Shown in pieces: positions 52,941-64,000 of a DNA stretch of 64,000 nt; position 1 is the first letter of the stretch; every line of letters begins with the position of its first letter. The translations under genes were made by a program, and so were the position numbers. The notes under the pieces are model-generated. The model was not told the origin of the DNA and did not search any database. It saw only the letters and a list, made by a program, of their open reading frames with translations. This stretch comes from Garcia nutans. Taxonomy: Eukaryota; Streptophyta; Magnoliopsida; Malpighiales; Euphorbiaceae. The DNA is taken from assembly GCA_947685225.1 (NCBI GenBank), contig CANTUV010000002.1, positions 4,402,001-4,466,000 on the forward strand. The letters are read 5' to 3'.

Positions 52941-54969
52941 TTAATGGCCGGGCTATCTTAGAAAAGTCTCGTATGAACCTCCGATAAAAGCCCGCATGTC
53001 CTAGAAAACTTCTGATGGCCTTCACAAATGTGGGTGGTGGTAGCTTCTCAATGGTTTCTACCTTAGCCGGATCCACCCCAATGCCCTTGTTTGAAATTTT
53101 GTGTCCCAACACAATTCCCTCTTGAACCATGAAATGACACATTTCCCAATTAAGCACTAAGTTGGTTTTCTCACATCTCATCAAGACTCTTTCAAGATTT
53201 TCCAAACATCTGTCAAATGAGCTGCCATAGACCGAGAAATCATCCATAAATACCTCCATAATATCCTCAACAAGTTCATCAAAGATTGCCACCATGCACC
53301 TTTGAAAAGTCGTAGGTGCATTGCACAACCCGAATGGCATTCTTCGATATGCGAATGTCCCATATGGGCAGGTGAATGTAGTCTTCTCTTGGTCTTCTGG
53401 GGCAATAGTAATTTGGAATAGCCTGAAAGACCATCCAAAAAATAATAATACTCATGCCCGGATAACCTCTCCAACATCTGATCAATGAAGGGTAAAGGAA
53501 AATGGTCCTTCCTAGTTGCATCATTCAATTTCCTGTAATCTATGCAAACCCTCTAACCGGTAAATGTTCTTGATGGAATCAGCTCATCATTTTCATTAGG
53601 GACCACCATCATCCCTCCTTTCTTTGGTACTACCTGGACTGGGCTCACCCAAGAACTATTTGAGATCGGATATAATCCCTGTGTCAAGTAGTTTTATCAC
53701 TTCAGCCTTCACTACATCTTTCATCTTCAGGTTTAGTCTCCATTGTGGTTGCACTACCTGCTTGAATTCATCCTCCATTAGTATCTTGTGAGTGCAATAG
53801 GATGGACTGATACCCTTGATGTCTGCTATCTTCCAAGCTATTACTTTCTTATGTTTTTGCAACAACTGAATAAGCTTTTTTTTCTGCTCAGAAGATAGGT
53901 GGGAACTCAGAATTATTTGTAATTTCTTCTTTTCCACCAGAAATCCATACTCAAGGTGATCTGGAAGGGGATTTAGTTCCAAGTTGGGAGGATCAATCAC
54001 CGATGGTTTTGGCTTCTCTTCCTTTGGCATCTCAATAGTTTCATATGCCTTGCATTTGAACGAATTGCTTGCTTCAAGAAAAGCAAGCTTCTCCATTGCT
54101 TCTTGATCCTCAACATTTTCCTGCAATAAACACAACTCAAGGGGATCCTTGGAAACAATGTTAGTAACACAATTTACGGTCTCATGCTCAACAACATCAT
54201 TGCATGATTCCGCCTCATCAAGTGAAAGTGAATGTTTCATAGCATCATGTATCCTAAAAATAACTTTCTCATCACCCACTCTCAAAGTTAATGTGCCATC
54301 ATGAACATCGATAAGGGCACGGGCTGTATTTAAAAATGGCCTACCAAGAATAAGTGAAACATCCGCATCCTCATCAATATCAATTACAATAAAATCATTG
54401 GGGAAAATGAAATCCTTGACTTTTACAAACACATCTTCTATAATGCCACGAGGGTGGACTACTGACTTATCAGCAAGTTGGATGGTCATAAGTGTTGGTT
54501 TAGGTTTACCAATGCCTAACTCTTTAAACATTTTATAGGGCATAACACTTATGCTAGCCCCCAAATAAGCTAATGCACTCTTGACCTCAAGGTTACCTAT
54601 TAAACATGGAATGGTAAAACTACCTGGATCTTTTAACTTCTTACGTAACCACCTTTGCAAAATCGCCGAACTCTTTTTAGATAAATGCACTAAAGACACT
54701 TCCTCAAGTTTCCTTTTGTTAGAAAGGATATCTTTCAAAAATTTAGCATATTTAGGCATCTGTGACAAAGCTTCAGCAAATGGAATATTAATGTGCAATT
54801 GTTTAAAAAGTTTAAGAAACTTACCGAACTGAGCATCAATCTTGTCCTTGTTCAACCTTGCTGGATAGGGTACTCTAGGTCAGTATTCCTTCAATATGGG
54901 GCTACTTTCTTGCGGCTGCTTCTCTTTCTCACTTTCCAATGTAGTTTTCTCTCTCGAAGTGACAGGAGG
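52941..54969 (-). pseudogene. Athila-H protease and reverse transcriptase, broken
   Basis: From the E5 insertion leftward: PPVTSREKTT, a TGA near 54880, PYPARLNKDKIDAQFGKFL, LHINIPFAEALSQMPKYAKF, then the protease, where the expected catalytic DLGAS reads YLGAS (Tyr codon at 54565-54567). Then LADKSVVHPRGIIEDVFV and LILGRPFLNTARALIDV. Reverse transcriptase follows: NLKMKDVVKAEVIKLLDTGI, a broken stretch (53655-53530), NDATRKDHFPLPFIDQML, a frameshift near 53360, MPFGLCNAPTTFQRCM, the polymerase box VFMDDFSVYG, and FLGHAGFYRRFIRDFSKIARPLTR up to the E4 target site. The order is normal for gypsy pol; the enzyme is dead. Confidence 0.9.
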
Positions 54970-55829
54970 TGTAATATCTCAAAATATACCCTAGAAGTTT
55001 GGTATAATAGTTGTTGTAATTGAATTAAGTGTAATTGTGTTTTATTGGAAAAGAGAAAATTTAGTGAAGAGAGAGTTTATATGTTGTATATATGTAAATA
55101 TATATATAACACACACACAAGTCAATGGGAAAGTCAAAGAAAGAGATTAATTATTGATTAATTGTGTTTAAAGGATTATTTAATTATTTGAATTTGAGTT
55201 AGAGTAAGTGGAAGTAGATATTTTAATATTTTATATTAAATACTTGGATGGGAGGATTTTAAGGAAAAAGTGGGTTGTTTGGTTTTCTTTCTTTCTTTTC
55301 CTGCGTGGTTCTCCTCCATTTCCTTTCCTTCTCTTTATTTTTCTGTGTTATCCAGCCATCAAGAAGAAAGAGAGCAAGATGGAGATTTGTTCTTCCAAGT
55401 TCAAGATTGAAGAGAGTTTTCAAGAGATCAAGTTGGAGATTTAAGAGTTCTTCATCTTTGGTAAGTTCTCTCTTGATCTCTTGTGTTGTTTTTGAGGTTA
55501 TATGGGTTTGTGAGTTGAAGTTGTGTTTGAGAATGTGTTTGGGTTGATTATGTTGTGTTTAAGAGTATTTGGTTTAAGTGGTTTTGGATTTTGGGGTTGG
55601 ATTGAAGAAAAGAGTAAGTTGGTTGGTATAGATTGAGTTGAGGTTGTGTCTAGAGTTTTTGATGATGTTGTGACTTGTGTTTGATGTGTGTGTTGGCTTG
55701 GTTTGGTGTTGTTGTAAGTTTGAGATGGTTCTTGGGTATGCTTTGTTATGTTTGGTTGAAGTAGATGTCGGTGGATAGAAGTGATTTGTTGGTTGTGGTG
55801 TTGTTTTGGCCGGAATCTGGGTTTTTGGC

Positions 55830-56110
55830 CTGACACGCCCATGAGCACGGCCAGGACTGTGGACGTATCGAATGTTCTGTGTGGCAGTAGGATTGACACG
55901 ACCAATAACACGCCCGTGTTATTGAACGTGTCATAGCTACTGTGAGTTTTGAAAATTTACACGGCCAGGAGCACGCTCATGATGTTGGACGTGTCGATAT
56001 TTCCGAGACACAGAATGTATTACACGCCCGTGGTTCTGAGCGTGTTAATGCTTCTGTGTTGTGGAGTTAGGGCACGGTCAGGGACATGCCCGTGTGTGTG
56101 AGCGTGTCAA
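55830..56110 (+). repeat. Palindromic GACACGCCC array, E5 5' LTR
   Basis: Same layout as 3160-3460 in E1: GACACGCCCATGAGCACGGC, ACACGCCCGTGTTATTGAAC + GTGTCATAGCTACTGTG, and further pairs. The matching segment is missing from the truncated 3' LTR. Confidence 0.85.
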
Positions 56111-56535
56111 GTTTAGATTTTGCCCTAGGTCATTCTTAAACTTATGATCTCATGAGAGTTTCTTAATTTTTTTTTGGAATAGGTTGTGAAGAAGGTGATT
56201 TACCCTAACTCAAGTGGTGATAGATTCTTGAAAAAGTAAGTGTTTAGAGTTGTGTGAGTCACTTTTGAGATAAGTACAAACTACATTGTTGCATACATTC
56301 ATATGATATTGAGAATTGTGACATAATTGGTTATATGTTGTGATAAACATGTAAAATATGTGTTAAAACCATTGACGATATTTATGTGATGATGAAATAT
56401 AATGTGAAAGATATGAGGCCATGATTGTTGGCTATGATAATGAAAACGAGATAATTAAGGCATGGTTGCCTAATTGATTATGGATTATGAAATGAGAAAG
56501 AAATTAATAAAGAAATAAACAAAATCATTGTGTAC

Positions 56536-56838
56536 CTAATATGTCTATTCAATTTTCAGAGTTCTGAGTTTGGCGGCATGCCTATGAATAACTGGATAGG
56601 TGAAATGACCGGGTCGTAAGCCGATTTCAGTTGATAAATGTGAAATGTGATGTTTTTGGGGTGAAATGACTGGGTCGTAAACCTCAAAAACAAATTATTG
56701 AAACTAGATTGAGTGAAATGATCGGGTCGTAAACTCAAATCTAGTTGATTATCCATGGATAGATATTTCCTACGGGGCTAGACACAAGGTGTCAATATGG
56801 ACCAAAGCAGTAACTCTGAACTTTGAATAACATATTAG
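56536..56838 (+). repeat. Inverted-repeat cassette with three covarying hairpins, E5 5' LTR
   Basis: The outer arms are 56536-56566 and 56808-56838. Inside, a core TGAAATGAYCGGGTCGTAA occurs three times (from 56601, 56662 and 56714), each flanked by a different inverted pair: AACTGGATAGG/CCGATTTCAGTT, TGTTTTTGGGG/CCTCAAAAACA, and AACTAGATTGAG/CTCAAATCTAGTT. The conserved core is therefore always in the loop while stem sequences change but keep pairing. Confidence 0.85.
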
Positions 56839-57408
56839 TGTGTTTCGGGCCCGTGTCTGTCTTAGTTGTAAAAGTGATTCATGAATGAAGAAACAATTGA
56901 ATAATAAGATCTAATGTACAAATATGAAATGTGATATGATTATGTATGGTTTATGTAATATAGAATTGTGACATTTGCATCACATTAAAGCATAATGTTA
57001 GTATGAGTTGTACTACTGAGCTGTTAGCTCAGCGCGATTGTGGTTCATCGCGCAGGTAACAGAGTTGAACCCGAAAGTTCTTCGAGACCGAGTGAGTCTA
57101 GACATTGAAGAGTTGAGTTTGGACTTAAAGATCAGAGAAGAGCTGCCAATCATGTATATATTTTATATTTGTGTATCCTGATTTTGATGTATAAGTATTT
57201 GTAAATATTTGTTCTATTTCCGCTGCGTTTTGAATGAACTTTCTATTTATTTGGTTTTTATAAACTCTTTTAAAAGTTTTTAATTTGTTTACATTATATA
57301 TACGAGTGAAATTTTAAACCGTGGCATTTCTATATTCAGTATACGTATATTATGATCGTATTAGCATGCTGTGTACGTATACAGGGTATAGGGGTGTTAC
57401 AATTGTTT

Positions 57409-57421
57409 TGGTATCAGAGCC
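57409..57421 (+). other. Primer binding site of E5 (initiator tRNA-Met)
   Basis: TGGTATCAGAGCC, seven bases after the 5' LTR, identical to the site in E3. Confidence 0.92.
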
Positions 57422-57571
57422 TAGGTTTGAGATTCTCAACCTAGGTATATTGTAAGGAAAAAGGATATTTTTATTTTAAAAGTTGGTTTTTGAATAAGAT
57501 ATATACTTAGTATTGGCAGTCTCTGATCTTTAATAAGATGTATTCTGTTGTGTTTGCAGATATAGGTTGTG

Positions 57572-60500
57572 ATGGATTCTCATTTGCGTCGGTCAGTTGA
57601 GGGTAGTGCTGAGAGTGTAGCTCCGGATGAGGTTAGAGAGGGAGCTAGAGTGGTTAGTGCTGGAGAGATACCTGCCTCCGTGTCAGGGAGACCAGCTGGT
57701 GATGAGGTTCCGCCAGTTTGGCTTAGGCATATGGTAGAATTGATGAGGCAAGCCCCAGTACAGCAGCAACCACCGCCACCCCAGCCTCAAGTGCCAGTTA
57801 GACACTATGACAAATTAAGGAAGTATGGAGCAGAAGATTTTCTGGGTACCATAGATCCAGCAGTAGCTGAACAGTGGCTAGATAAGATACAGAGGATATT
57901 TGTTAAGTTACAGGCCACTCCAGAAGAAAAATTTGACTATGCAAGATCGTTGTTGCAGAAGGATGCATATGATTGGTGGAAGACAGTGCCCCATGCTATG
58001 GATGATCCACCTACATTGTCCTATCCTGATTTTCTAAGAGAGTTTGAATTGAAGTATACTCCTAGAGAGTATAAAGATGTGAAGAAGATGGAGTTTCTGA
58101 GCTTGAAGCAAGACCACCAGACTGTAACAGAATACGAGGTTGAGTTTATCCGGTTGAGCCATTATGCTGGGGGTATTATCTCTGATGAGATTGATAGGTG
58201 CCGGAGATTTGAGGGGGGATTGAGGCCCTCTCTTATGTGCCATGTGGCTGGTTCTCGGTATCAAGATTTTTCCCAACTTGTGGCAGCAGCTAGGAGTGTG
58301 GAGAGAGTTCAGGATATTGCAGTAGCAGCTTCAGAGGAAGAGACCAGGGTTAGGAGACCCCAGTTTGAGGCAGGGTCTTCATCAGTGAAGAGAAGCAGGG
58401 GAAGTTTAGTTCCTAGGATCAGTAGGAGTCAGAGGCCAGCTGGTAGGTCAGTACAGTTTCAGAGGCAGAGATCGAGACCTACAGTTTCAGTGGCTAGTGC
58501 TCCGACCCCAGTGGTTCAGAGATCCACTCCACCGATATGTGAATACTGTGGTAAGACCCATTGGGGTGTTTGTTGAAGGATTAGAGGTTCAGCTGGATGC
58601 TTTAAATGTGGATCGCCCGATCATTTTGTTAGAGAGTGTCCTGAGTTGCGGGAGCAGAGGTCGGTAGATTCTGCAGTTTCTTGACCTAGTATGAGGGGAG
58701 GTAGAGGAGGCAGAAGTTTCAATAGAGGAGGTAGATCTGGATTCAGTTCTGGAGGAGGTTCTACACCCAGGGAGAGTAGACCAGAGGAGGCTGGTTCTTC
58801 TAAGAGGATTTATGTGATGCAGAGGCAGCCTGATGCTTCAGCAGTCATAGCTGGTACTTTCTCTTTATTTGGTATTTCAGTACTTGCTTTGATTGATCCA
58901 GGATCTACTCATTCATATATTAGTGCATCTGTTTTGCCTGTGTCTGAATTGCATGCTGAATCCCTAGGATTTGATGTATTGGTGACAAATCCTTTAGGGC
59001 ATAGTGTGATTGTTAGCAAGGTGCACCGAGATAGTGTAGTAGTGGTTCAGGGTGAAGAGTTCTTGGGTGATTTGATTGAAATGCCATTTAAAGAGTATGA
59101 TTTGATATTAGGCATGGACTGGTTATCTAGATATGGAGCTGTGGTAGATTGTCAACAGAAATGTGTTACTTTGAGAACCGGTGATGATAGAGTTGTGATG
59201 GTATCTGGTGAGCAGAGACAGCTTACATCCTTGTTTGTTTCAGCTGTTGCAGCTAGGAGGTTGATTAGAAAAGGGTGTGATGCTTATCTTGCTCATGTTT
59301 TGGATACTAGAGTGATGGGTTCTCAACTTGTTAGTATACCCACAGTTGCAGATTTTCCAGATGTGTTTCCAGAGGAGTTGCCAGGGTTGCCTTCTGAGAG
59401 AGAGGTGGAGTTTGGTATTGAATTGTTGCCTGGTACCACTCCTATCTCTATTACTCCTTATAGAATGGCACCTGTTGAATTGAGAGAGTTGAAGGTGCAG
59501 TTGCGGGAATTGTTAGATAAAGGGTTTGTTCGCCCTAGTGTTTCACCGTGGGGAGCTCATGTTTTGTTTGTTAAGAAGAAGGATGGTACTATGAGATTGT
59601 GCATCGATTATAGTCAATTGAACAAGGTAACTATCAAGAATAAATATCCCTTGCCTAGAATTGATGATCTCTTTGATCAATTGAAGGGAGCAACAGTGTT
59701 TTTCAAGATTGATTTGAGATCATGGTACCATCAGTTGAGAGTCAGGGATGAAGATGTTCCTAAGACAGCCTTTCGTACAAGGTATGGGCATTATGAGTTT
59801 CTAGTGATGCCTTTTGGGTTGACGAATGCACCTGTAGCTTTTATGGATCTGATGAATAGGGTGTTTAGGCCCTATTTAGATCAGTTTGTAGTGGTTTTTA
59901 TTGATGATATTTTGGTGTATTCGTGCAATGAAGAGGAGCATGACAAGCATCTGCGGATTGTGCTGCAGATTTTGAGAGAGAAGCAATTGTATGCGAAACT
60001 GTCGAAGTGTGAATTTTGGCTAGACCAAGTGACTTTTCTCGGTCATATAGTTTCAGCAGATGGCATTAGAGTTGATCCGAATAAAGTGGAAGCTGTTATG
60101 AATTGGAGTCCACCAAAGTCTGTGACAGAAGTTAGAAGTTTTCTGGGTTTGGCAGGCTATTATCGGCGCTTTGTGAAAGGATTTTCTTTGATAGCTACTC
60201 CACTTACCATATTACTTCGGAAGGGAGTTAGATTTGTGTGGACAGATTAGTGTCAGGCTAGCTTTGATCAGTTGAAGGAAATGTTGACTCAAGCACCTGT
60301 TCTTACTTTACCTGTGGAAGAAAAACCATATGTGATCTACAGTGATGCTTCACATAGTGGTTTGGGTTGTGTCTTGATACAAGAAGGTAAAGTGATAGCT
60401 TATGCTTCTCGACAGTTGAAACCGCATGAGCTTAATTATCCGACCCATGATTTAGAGTTAGCAGCCATTGTGTTTGCATTGAAGATTTGGTGACACTACT

Positions 60501-62227
60501 TGTATGGGGAGAAATGTTTTATTTATACTGATCATAAAAGTTTGAAATATTTGGGGGTTCAGAGAGAGCTTAATCTTCGGCAAAGACATTTGTTGGAGTT
60601 GATTAAAGACTACGACTGTTTGATTGATTATCATCCTGGTAAGGCAAATGTTGTTGCTGATGCTTTGAGTCAGAAATCTTTAGCAGGTTTGACTGTTTAT
60701 TCGCTCTCATTACTTGTTGAGTTGAGAGCGTTGCATGCTAGTTTTGTATCTTGTGATGATGGTGCATTGTTGGCACAATTGCAGTTGAGGCCGGTATTAT
60801 TGGATCAGATTAAAAATGCCCAGTTGGTTGATGAGAAAATTCAGAAGATTGTTTCAGATTACCAGAATGGAGAGAGTCAAGATTTTATTGTAAGAAGTGA
60901 TGGGAGCCTTTGGTTTAAGAACAGATTATGTGTACCTGATGATGCTACATTGAGAAGGATTATTTTGGAAGAAGCACACCAGTCAGTTTTTGCTATGCAT
61001 CCGGGCAATACGAAGATGCATCATGATTTGAGACAGCATTACTGGTGGTCCGGTATGAAGAGGGACATAGTGGAGTTTGTGTCCAAATGTCTCACATGTC
61101 AGAGGGTTAAAGTTGAGCATCAAGTTCCAACAGGGTTGCTTCAACCTTTATCAGTGCCTGAATGGAAATGGGAAAGAGTTACAATGGATTTTGTATCTGG
61201 TTTGCCTTTGACTCAGAGAAAATATGATGCTATTTGGGTGATTATTGATAGGTTGACAAAGACAACTCATTTTCTTTTGGTTCGGATGGATTATTCTCTC
61301 GAGAGATTGGCTGAGCTGTATATCCAGGAGATTGTAAAGTTGCATGGTGTCCCAATTTCTTTAGTGTCTGATCGAGATCTCCGGTTTACTTCAAGGTTTT
61401 GGAAGAGTTTACATGGTGCTTTGGGTTCTCGGTTACACTTTAGTACTGCTTTCCATCCGCAGACAGATGGGCAGTCAGAGAGAGTGATACAGATTATAGA
61501 GGATATGTTGAGGAGCTGTGTCATTGATTTCTCTGGTAGTTGGGACAAATTTTTGCCACTTGTGGAATTTGCCTATAATAAAAGTCATCAATCCAGCATT
61601 GGAATGGCACCATTTGAGGCATTGTATGGTAGACAGTGTAGAACACCTCTATGTTGGAATGAACTTGAAGAAGGTAAGTTAATTGGTCCTGATTTGGTTA
61701 AAGAAACTAAAGAGAAAGTGAAAGTGATTTGAGATAGATTGAAAACAGCTTCAGACCGACAGAAGTCTTATTCAGATTTGAAGAGGAGAGACATTGAGAA
61801 TAATGTGGGAGATAAGGTATTTTTAAAAGTGTCTCCTTGGAAAAAGATATTGAGATTTGGTCGAAGAGAGAAGCTGAGTCCGTGTTTCATTGGACCTTAT
61901 GAAGTATTGGAAAGAATTGGGCCAGTTGTTTATCGGCTTGCTTTGCCACCTGATTTGGATAGGATTCATAATGTCTTCCATGTTTCTATGTTGAGAAGGT
62001 ACAGATCAGATCCATCTCATGTGTTATCAGTTGAATCTATTGAGGTGAGTCCGGATCTGACTTTGGAAGAGGAACCAATTGCTATTTTGGCACATGAAGT
62101 GAAAGAGTTGAGAAATAATAAAGTGCCACTTGTGAAGGTTTTGTGGAAAAATCATGCAAGGGAAAAAGCAACTTGGGAGAGTGAGCAAGCAATGCGAGAC
62201 CAATATCCTCAATTGTTTCGAACTTGA
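57572..62227 (+). pseudogene. Gag-pol of E5 with five nonsense codons
   Basis: The ATG at 57572 (MDSHLRRSVEG) follows a TTTGCAG acceptor-like site. The frame is collinear with the E3 polyprotein: gag, CFKCGSPDHFVRECPE knuckle, protease LIDPGSTHSY, reverse transcriptase FIDD, RNase H YSDASH, integrase (HPGN, CLTC, TMDFVS, SDRDLRF, SERVIQ) and chromodomain ending QYPQLF at 62227. Stops: TGA 58574 (Trp in E3), TGA 58682 (Arg), TAG 60248 (Gln), TGA 60491 (Arg), TGA 61730 (Arg). All are C-to-T or G-to-A changes relative to the E3 codon; no frameshift is needed. Missense changes such as VKKKDG..DYSQLN and RSWYHQ add to the decay. Confidence 0.95.
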
Positions 62228-62273
62228 TATCAGGTAATTTCGAGGACGAAATTTCTTTTTAGAGGGGGAGAAT

Positions 62274-62930
62274 TGTAATATCTCAAAATATACCCTAGAA
62301 GTTTGGTATAATAGTTGTTGTAATTGAATTAAGTGTAATTGTGTTTTATTGGAAAAGAGAAAATTTAGTGAAGAGAGAGTTTATATGTTGTATATATGTA
62401 AATATATATATAACATACACATAAGTCAATGGGAAAGTCAAAGAAAGAGATTAATTATTGATTAATTGTGTTTAAAGGATTATTTAATTATTTGAATTTG
62501 AGTTAGAGTAAGTGGAAGTAGATATTTTAATATTTTATATTAAATACTTGGATGGGAGGATTTTAAGGAAAAAGTGGGTTGTTTGGTTTTCTTTCTTTCT
62601 TTTCCTACATGGTTCTCCTCCATTTCCTTTCCTTCTCTTTGTTTTTCTGTGTTATCCGACCATCAAGAAGAAAGAGAGCAAGATAGAGATTTGTTCTTCC
62701 AAGTTCAAGATTGAAGAGAGTTTTCAAGAGATCAAGTTGGAGGTTTAAGAGTTCTTCATCTTTGGTAAGTTCTCTCTTGATCTCTTGTGTTGTTTTTGAG
62801 GTTATATGGGTTTGTGAGTTGAAGTTGTGTTTGAGAATGTGTTTGGGTTGATTATGTTGTGTTTAAGAGTATTTGGTTTAAGTGGTTTTGGATTTTGGGG
62901 TTGGTTGTGGTGTTGTTTTGGCCGGAATCT
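62274..62930 (+). mobile_element. Truncated 3' LTR of E5
   Basis: It follows the polypurine tract (AGAGGGGGAGA at 62261-62271) and copies the first part of the 5' LTR almost exactly, but lacks about 194 bases (counterpart of roughly 55597-55790, between GGTTGG repeats). It stops at CCGGAATCT (62930), where the 5' LTR continues for another 1.6 kb. Confidence 0.9.
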
Positions 62931-64000
62931 AGTTTTTGAAGCTGCTATAAATTTCTCCATCATGTCCTCCAAATTACTCTTTCTTGGAGGGGCAGCTTGT
63001 TGATGTTGGGGCTGCTGGAATCCAGGGGGAGGTCTTGGATTATTTTGATTATTCCATGAGAAATTTGGATGATTTCTCCACCCCGAATTGTATGTGTTAC
63101 TGTAGGGGTTATTCTGCTATTGCCTTGGCATATTTCCAACATAGTCTACTTGCTCTTGCCTAGCAAACATGTTGCCATTTTGGCACTCTTGACTTTGATG
63201 TCCACCCCCACACCATTCACAAGACATCACCTGCATTACTTTCCTAGAAGGAGAGGCCAAAGAATTAAATTTTTTATTCAATGCTTCCAATTGGGCTGTC
63301 AAAGCCAACACAGGATCTAATTGGTGTGAACCCATGGCCTTCAGCTTTCCTTGCTCCCTTGGGGCTTGCCACTGATAATTAGTGATAGCCATGTCTTCAA
63401 TTAAATTCCTTACTTGTTCAGGTGTCTTGTTGTTTATGGTACCACCAGCTGCTTCATTAATGGATTGCTTACTTACATAATTCAACCCATTATAAAATGT
63501 TTGAATTTGAAGCCACAGTGAAAAGCCATGATGAGGACACCTTCTCAACAAATCTTTAAATCTTTCCTAGGCTTCATAAAGGGTCTCACCATCTTACTGC
63601 AGAAGGATGAGATATCATTCCTCAACTTTCCAGTTTTGGACGGTGGGAAGTATTTTTCTAGGAATTTCTCTGCCAACTGATCCCATGTGGTGAAGGTTCC
63701 TGGAGGAAAAGATTTCAGCCATTTCTTTGGTCTATCTCTAAGGGAAAATGGGAATAACCTCAGCCTAATTGCATCATCTGAGACATTATTTATCTTGAAT
63801 GTGTCACATATCTCCAGAAAATTCTCAATATGTGCATTAGGATCTTCATCAGGAAACCCATTGAACTGACAAGTCTGCTGCACCATTTGAATTACATTTG
63901 CTTTTATTTCAAAGTTGTTTGCAGCAACTGTCAGCCTCCGGATACTAGATTCAGCTCCATTGAGATTGGGCTTAGCAAACTCCCGCATTGTTCTTGGCCC
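62931..64000 (-). pseudogene. Athila-H gag, 3' part broken, open at window edge
   Basis: From 64000 leftward: TMREFAKPNLNGAESSIRRL, gag capsid-like region (FNGFPDEDPNAHIENFLEIC, LRLFPFSLRDRPKKWL, TWDQLAEKFLEKYFPP), a frameshift near 63570, LRRCPHHGF, FYNGLNYVSKQSINEAAGG, knuckle CEWCGGGHQSQEC, a TAG near 63116 (Gln expected), and NLEDMMEKFIAAS up to the E5 junction. The next roughly 50-60 residues expected before the protease linker are missing. The N-terminus lies outside the window. Confidence 0.88.

Larger units (their letters stand above)
54970..57401 (+). mobile_element. 5' LTR of E5
   Basis: TGTAATATCTC to GGGGTGTTACA (2.43 kb). It contains a GTAAG donor-like site at 55461, a palindromic GACACGCCC array (55830-56110), an AG acceptor-like site at 56183, the inverted-repeat cassette (56536-56838) and the AGCTGTTAGCTC / GGTTCATCGCGCAGGTAAC segment shared with the other Tekay LTRs. 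Confidence 0.95.
54970..62930 (+). mobile_element. Decayed Tekay-like chromovirus E5 inserted in Athila-H gag
   Basis: A 5' LTR (54970-57401), PBS, gag-pol with five stops, polypurine tract and a truncated 3' LTR (62274-62930). The left end follows GGAGG. The right target duplication is lost because the 3' LTR breaks off and Athila-H gag begins at once. It is related to E3, E1 and the solo LTR but in its own subfamily. Confidence 0.93.
38951..64000 (-). mobile_element. Degenerate Athila-like element Athila-H, open at the right window edge
   Basis: Reading right to left: gag (from beyond 64000), protease, reverse transcriptase, RNase H, integrase, a non-coding spacer with an internal promoter-like site, an env-like third ORF, 3' non-coding region and 3' LTR. 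This order is that of Athila-type Ty3/gypsy elements. It is broken by stops, frameshifts and two later insertions (E4 and E5). The left end follows GGACC of a family G minisatellite unit; the 5' LTR lies outside the window. Confidence 0.88.

Overview
This is a stretch of nuclear DNA from a flowering plant, probably a eudicot. It is AT-rich, has no recognisable single-copy host gene, and is made almost entirely of nested LTR retrotransposons. The assignment rests on Tekay-type chromoviruses (Ty3/gypsy with a C-terminal chromodomain), Athila-type elements with a third (env-like) ORF, and plant mobile domain (PMD) and DUF7745-like pseudogenes. The species cannot be named from the sequence.

Layout. 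1-5228: the 3' half of a decayed Tekay-like element (E1) with a 2.6 kb LTR, fused to a gag fragment. 5229-8755: older LTR remnants. 8756-12955: a PMD pseudogene (PMD1) split by a 2.3 kb solo LTR with a 5 bp target duplication. 14085-38950: three copies of a dispersed LTR-like family, here called family G. Copies 2 and 3 carry telomere-like AAACCCTAA clusters, TATA boxes on the minus strand and 42 bp minisatellites. Copy 2 is split by the best-preserved element of the window, E3 (14858-25329, minus strand), which has nearly identical LTRs, the target duplication GGCCC, PBS, PPT and one open gag-pol frame of 1549 codons. Between copies 2 and 3 lie a second PMD pseudogene and a DUF7745-like pseudogene. 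Copy 3 is split by an Athila solo LTR. 38951-64000: a degenerate Athila-like element on the minus strand (Athila-H) that runs off the window. It is interrupted by a young non-autonomous Athila derivative (E4, 46285-52935) and by a decayed Tekay-like element (E5, 54970-62930).

How the parts relate. Removing each insertion with its target duplication restores the interrupted sequence, so relative ages can be read: family G and PMD are oldest, Athila-H inserted into a family G minisatellite, and E4 and E5 inserted into Athila-H. E3 could supply a gag-pol polyprotein, though a few normally conserved residues differ. E4 keeps only gag, LTRs, PBS and PPT, and would need enzymes in trans.

Most unusual signals. 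(1) Arrays of imperfect palindromes (GACACGGCC...GGCCGTGTC and diverged versions) sit directly upstream of TATA boxes in the Athila LTRs and before the env-like ORF of Athila-H; related arrays occur in Tekay LTRs, and family G has the same arrangement with different sequence. (2) Every Tekay-like LTR here carries a hypervariable cassette bounded by about 30 bp inverted repeats. The cassettes contain hairpins whose stems differ between copies in a compensatory way while the loop is conserved.
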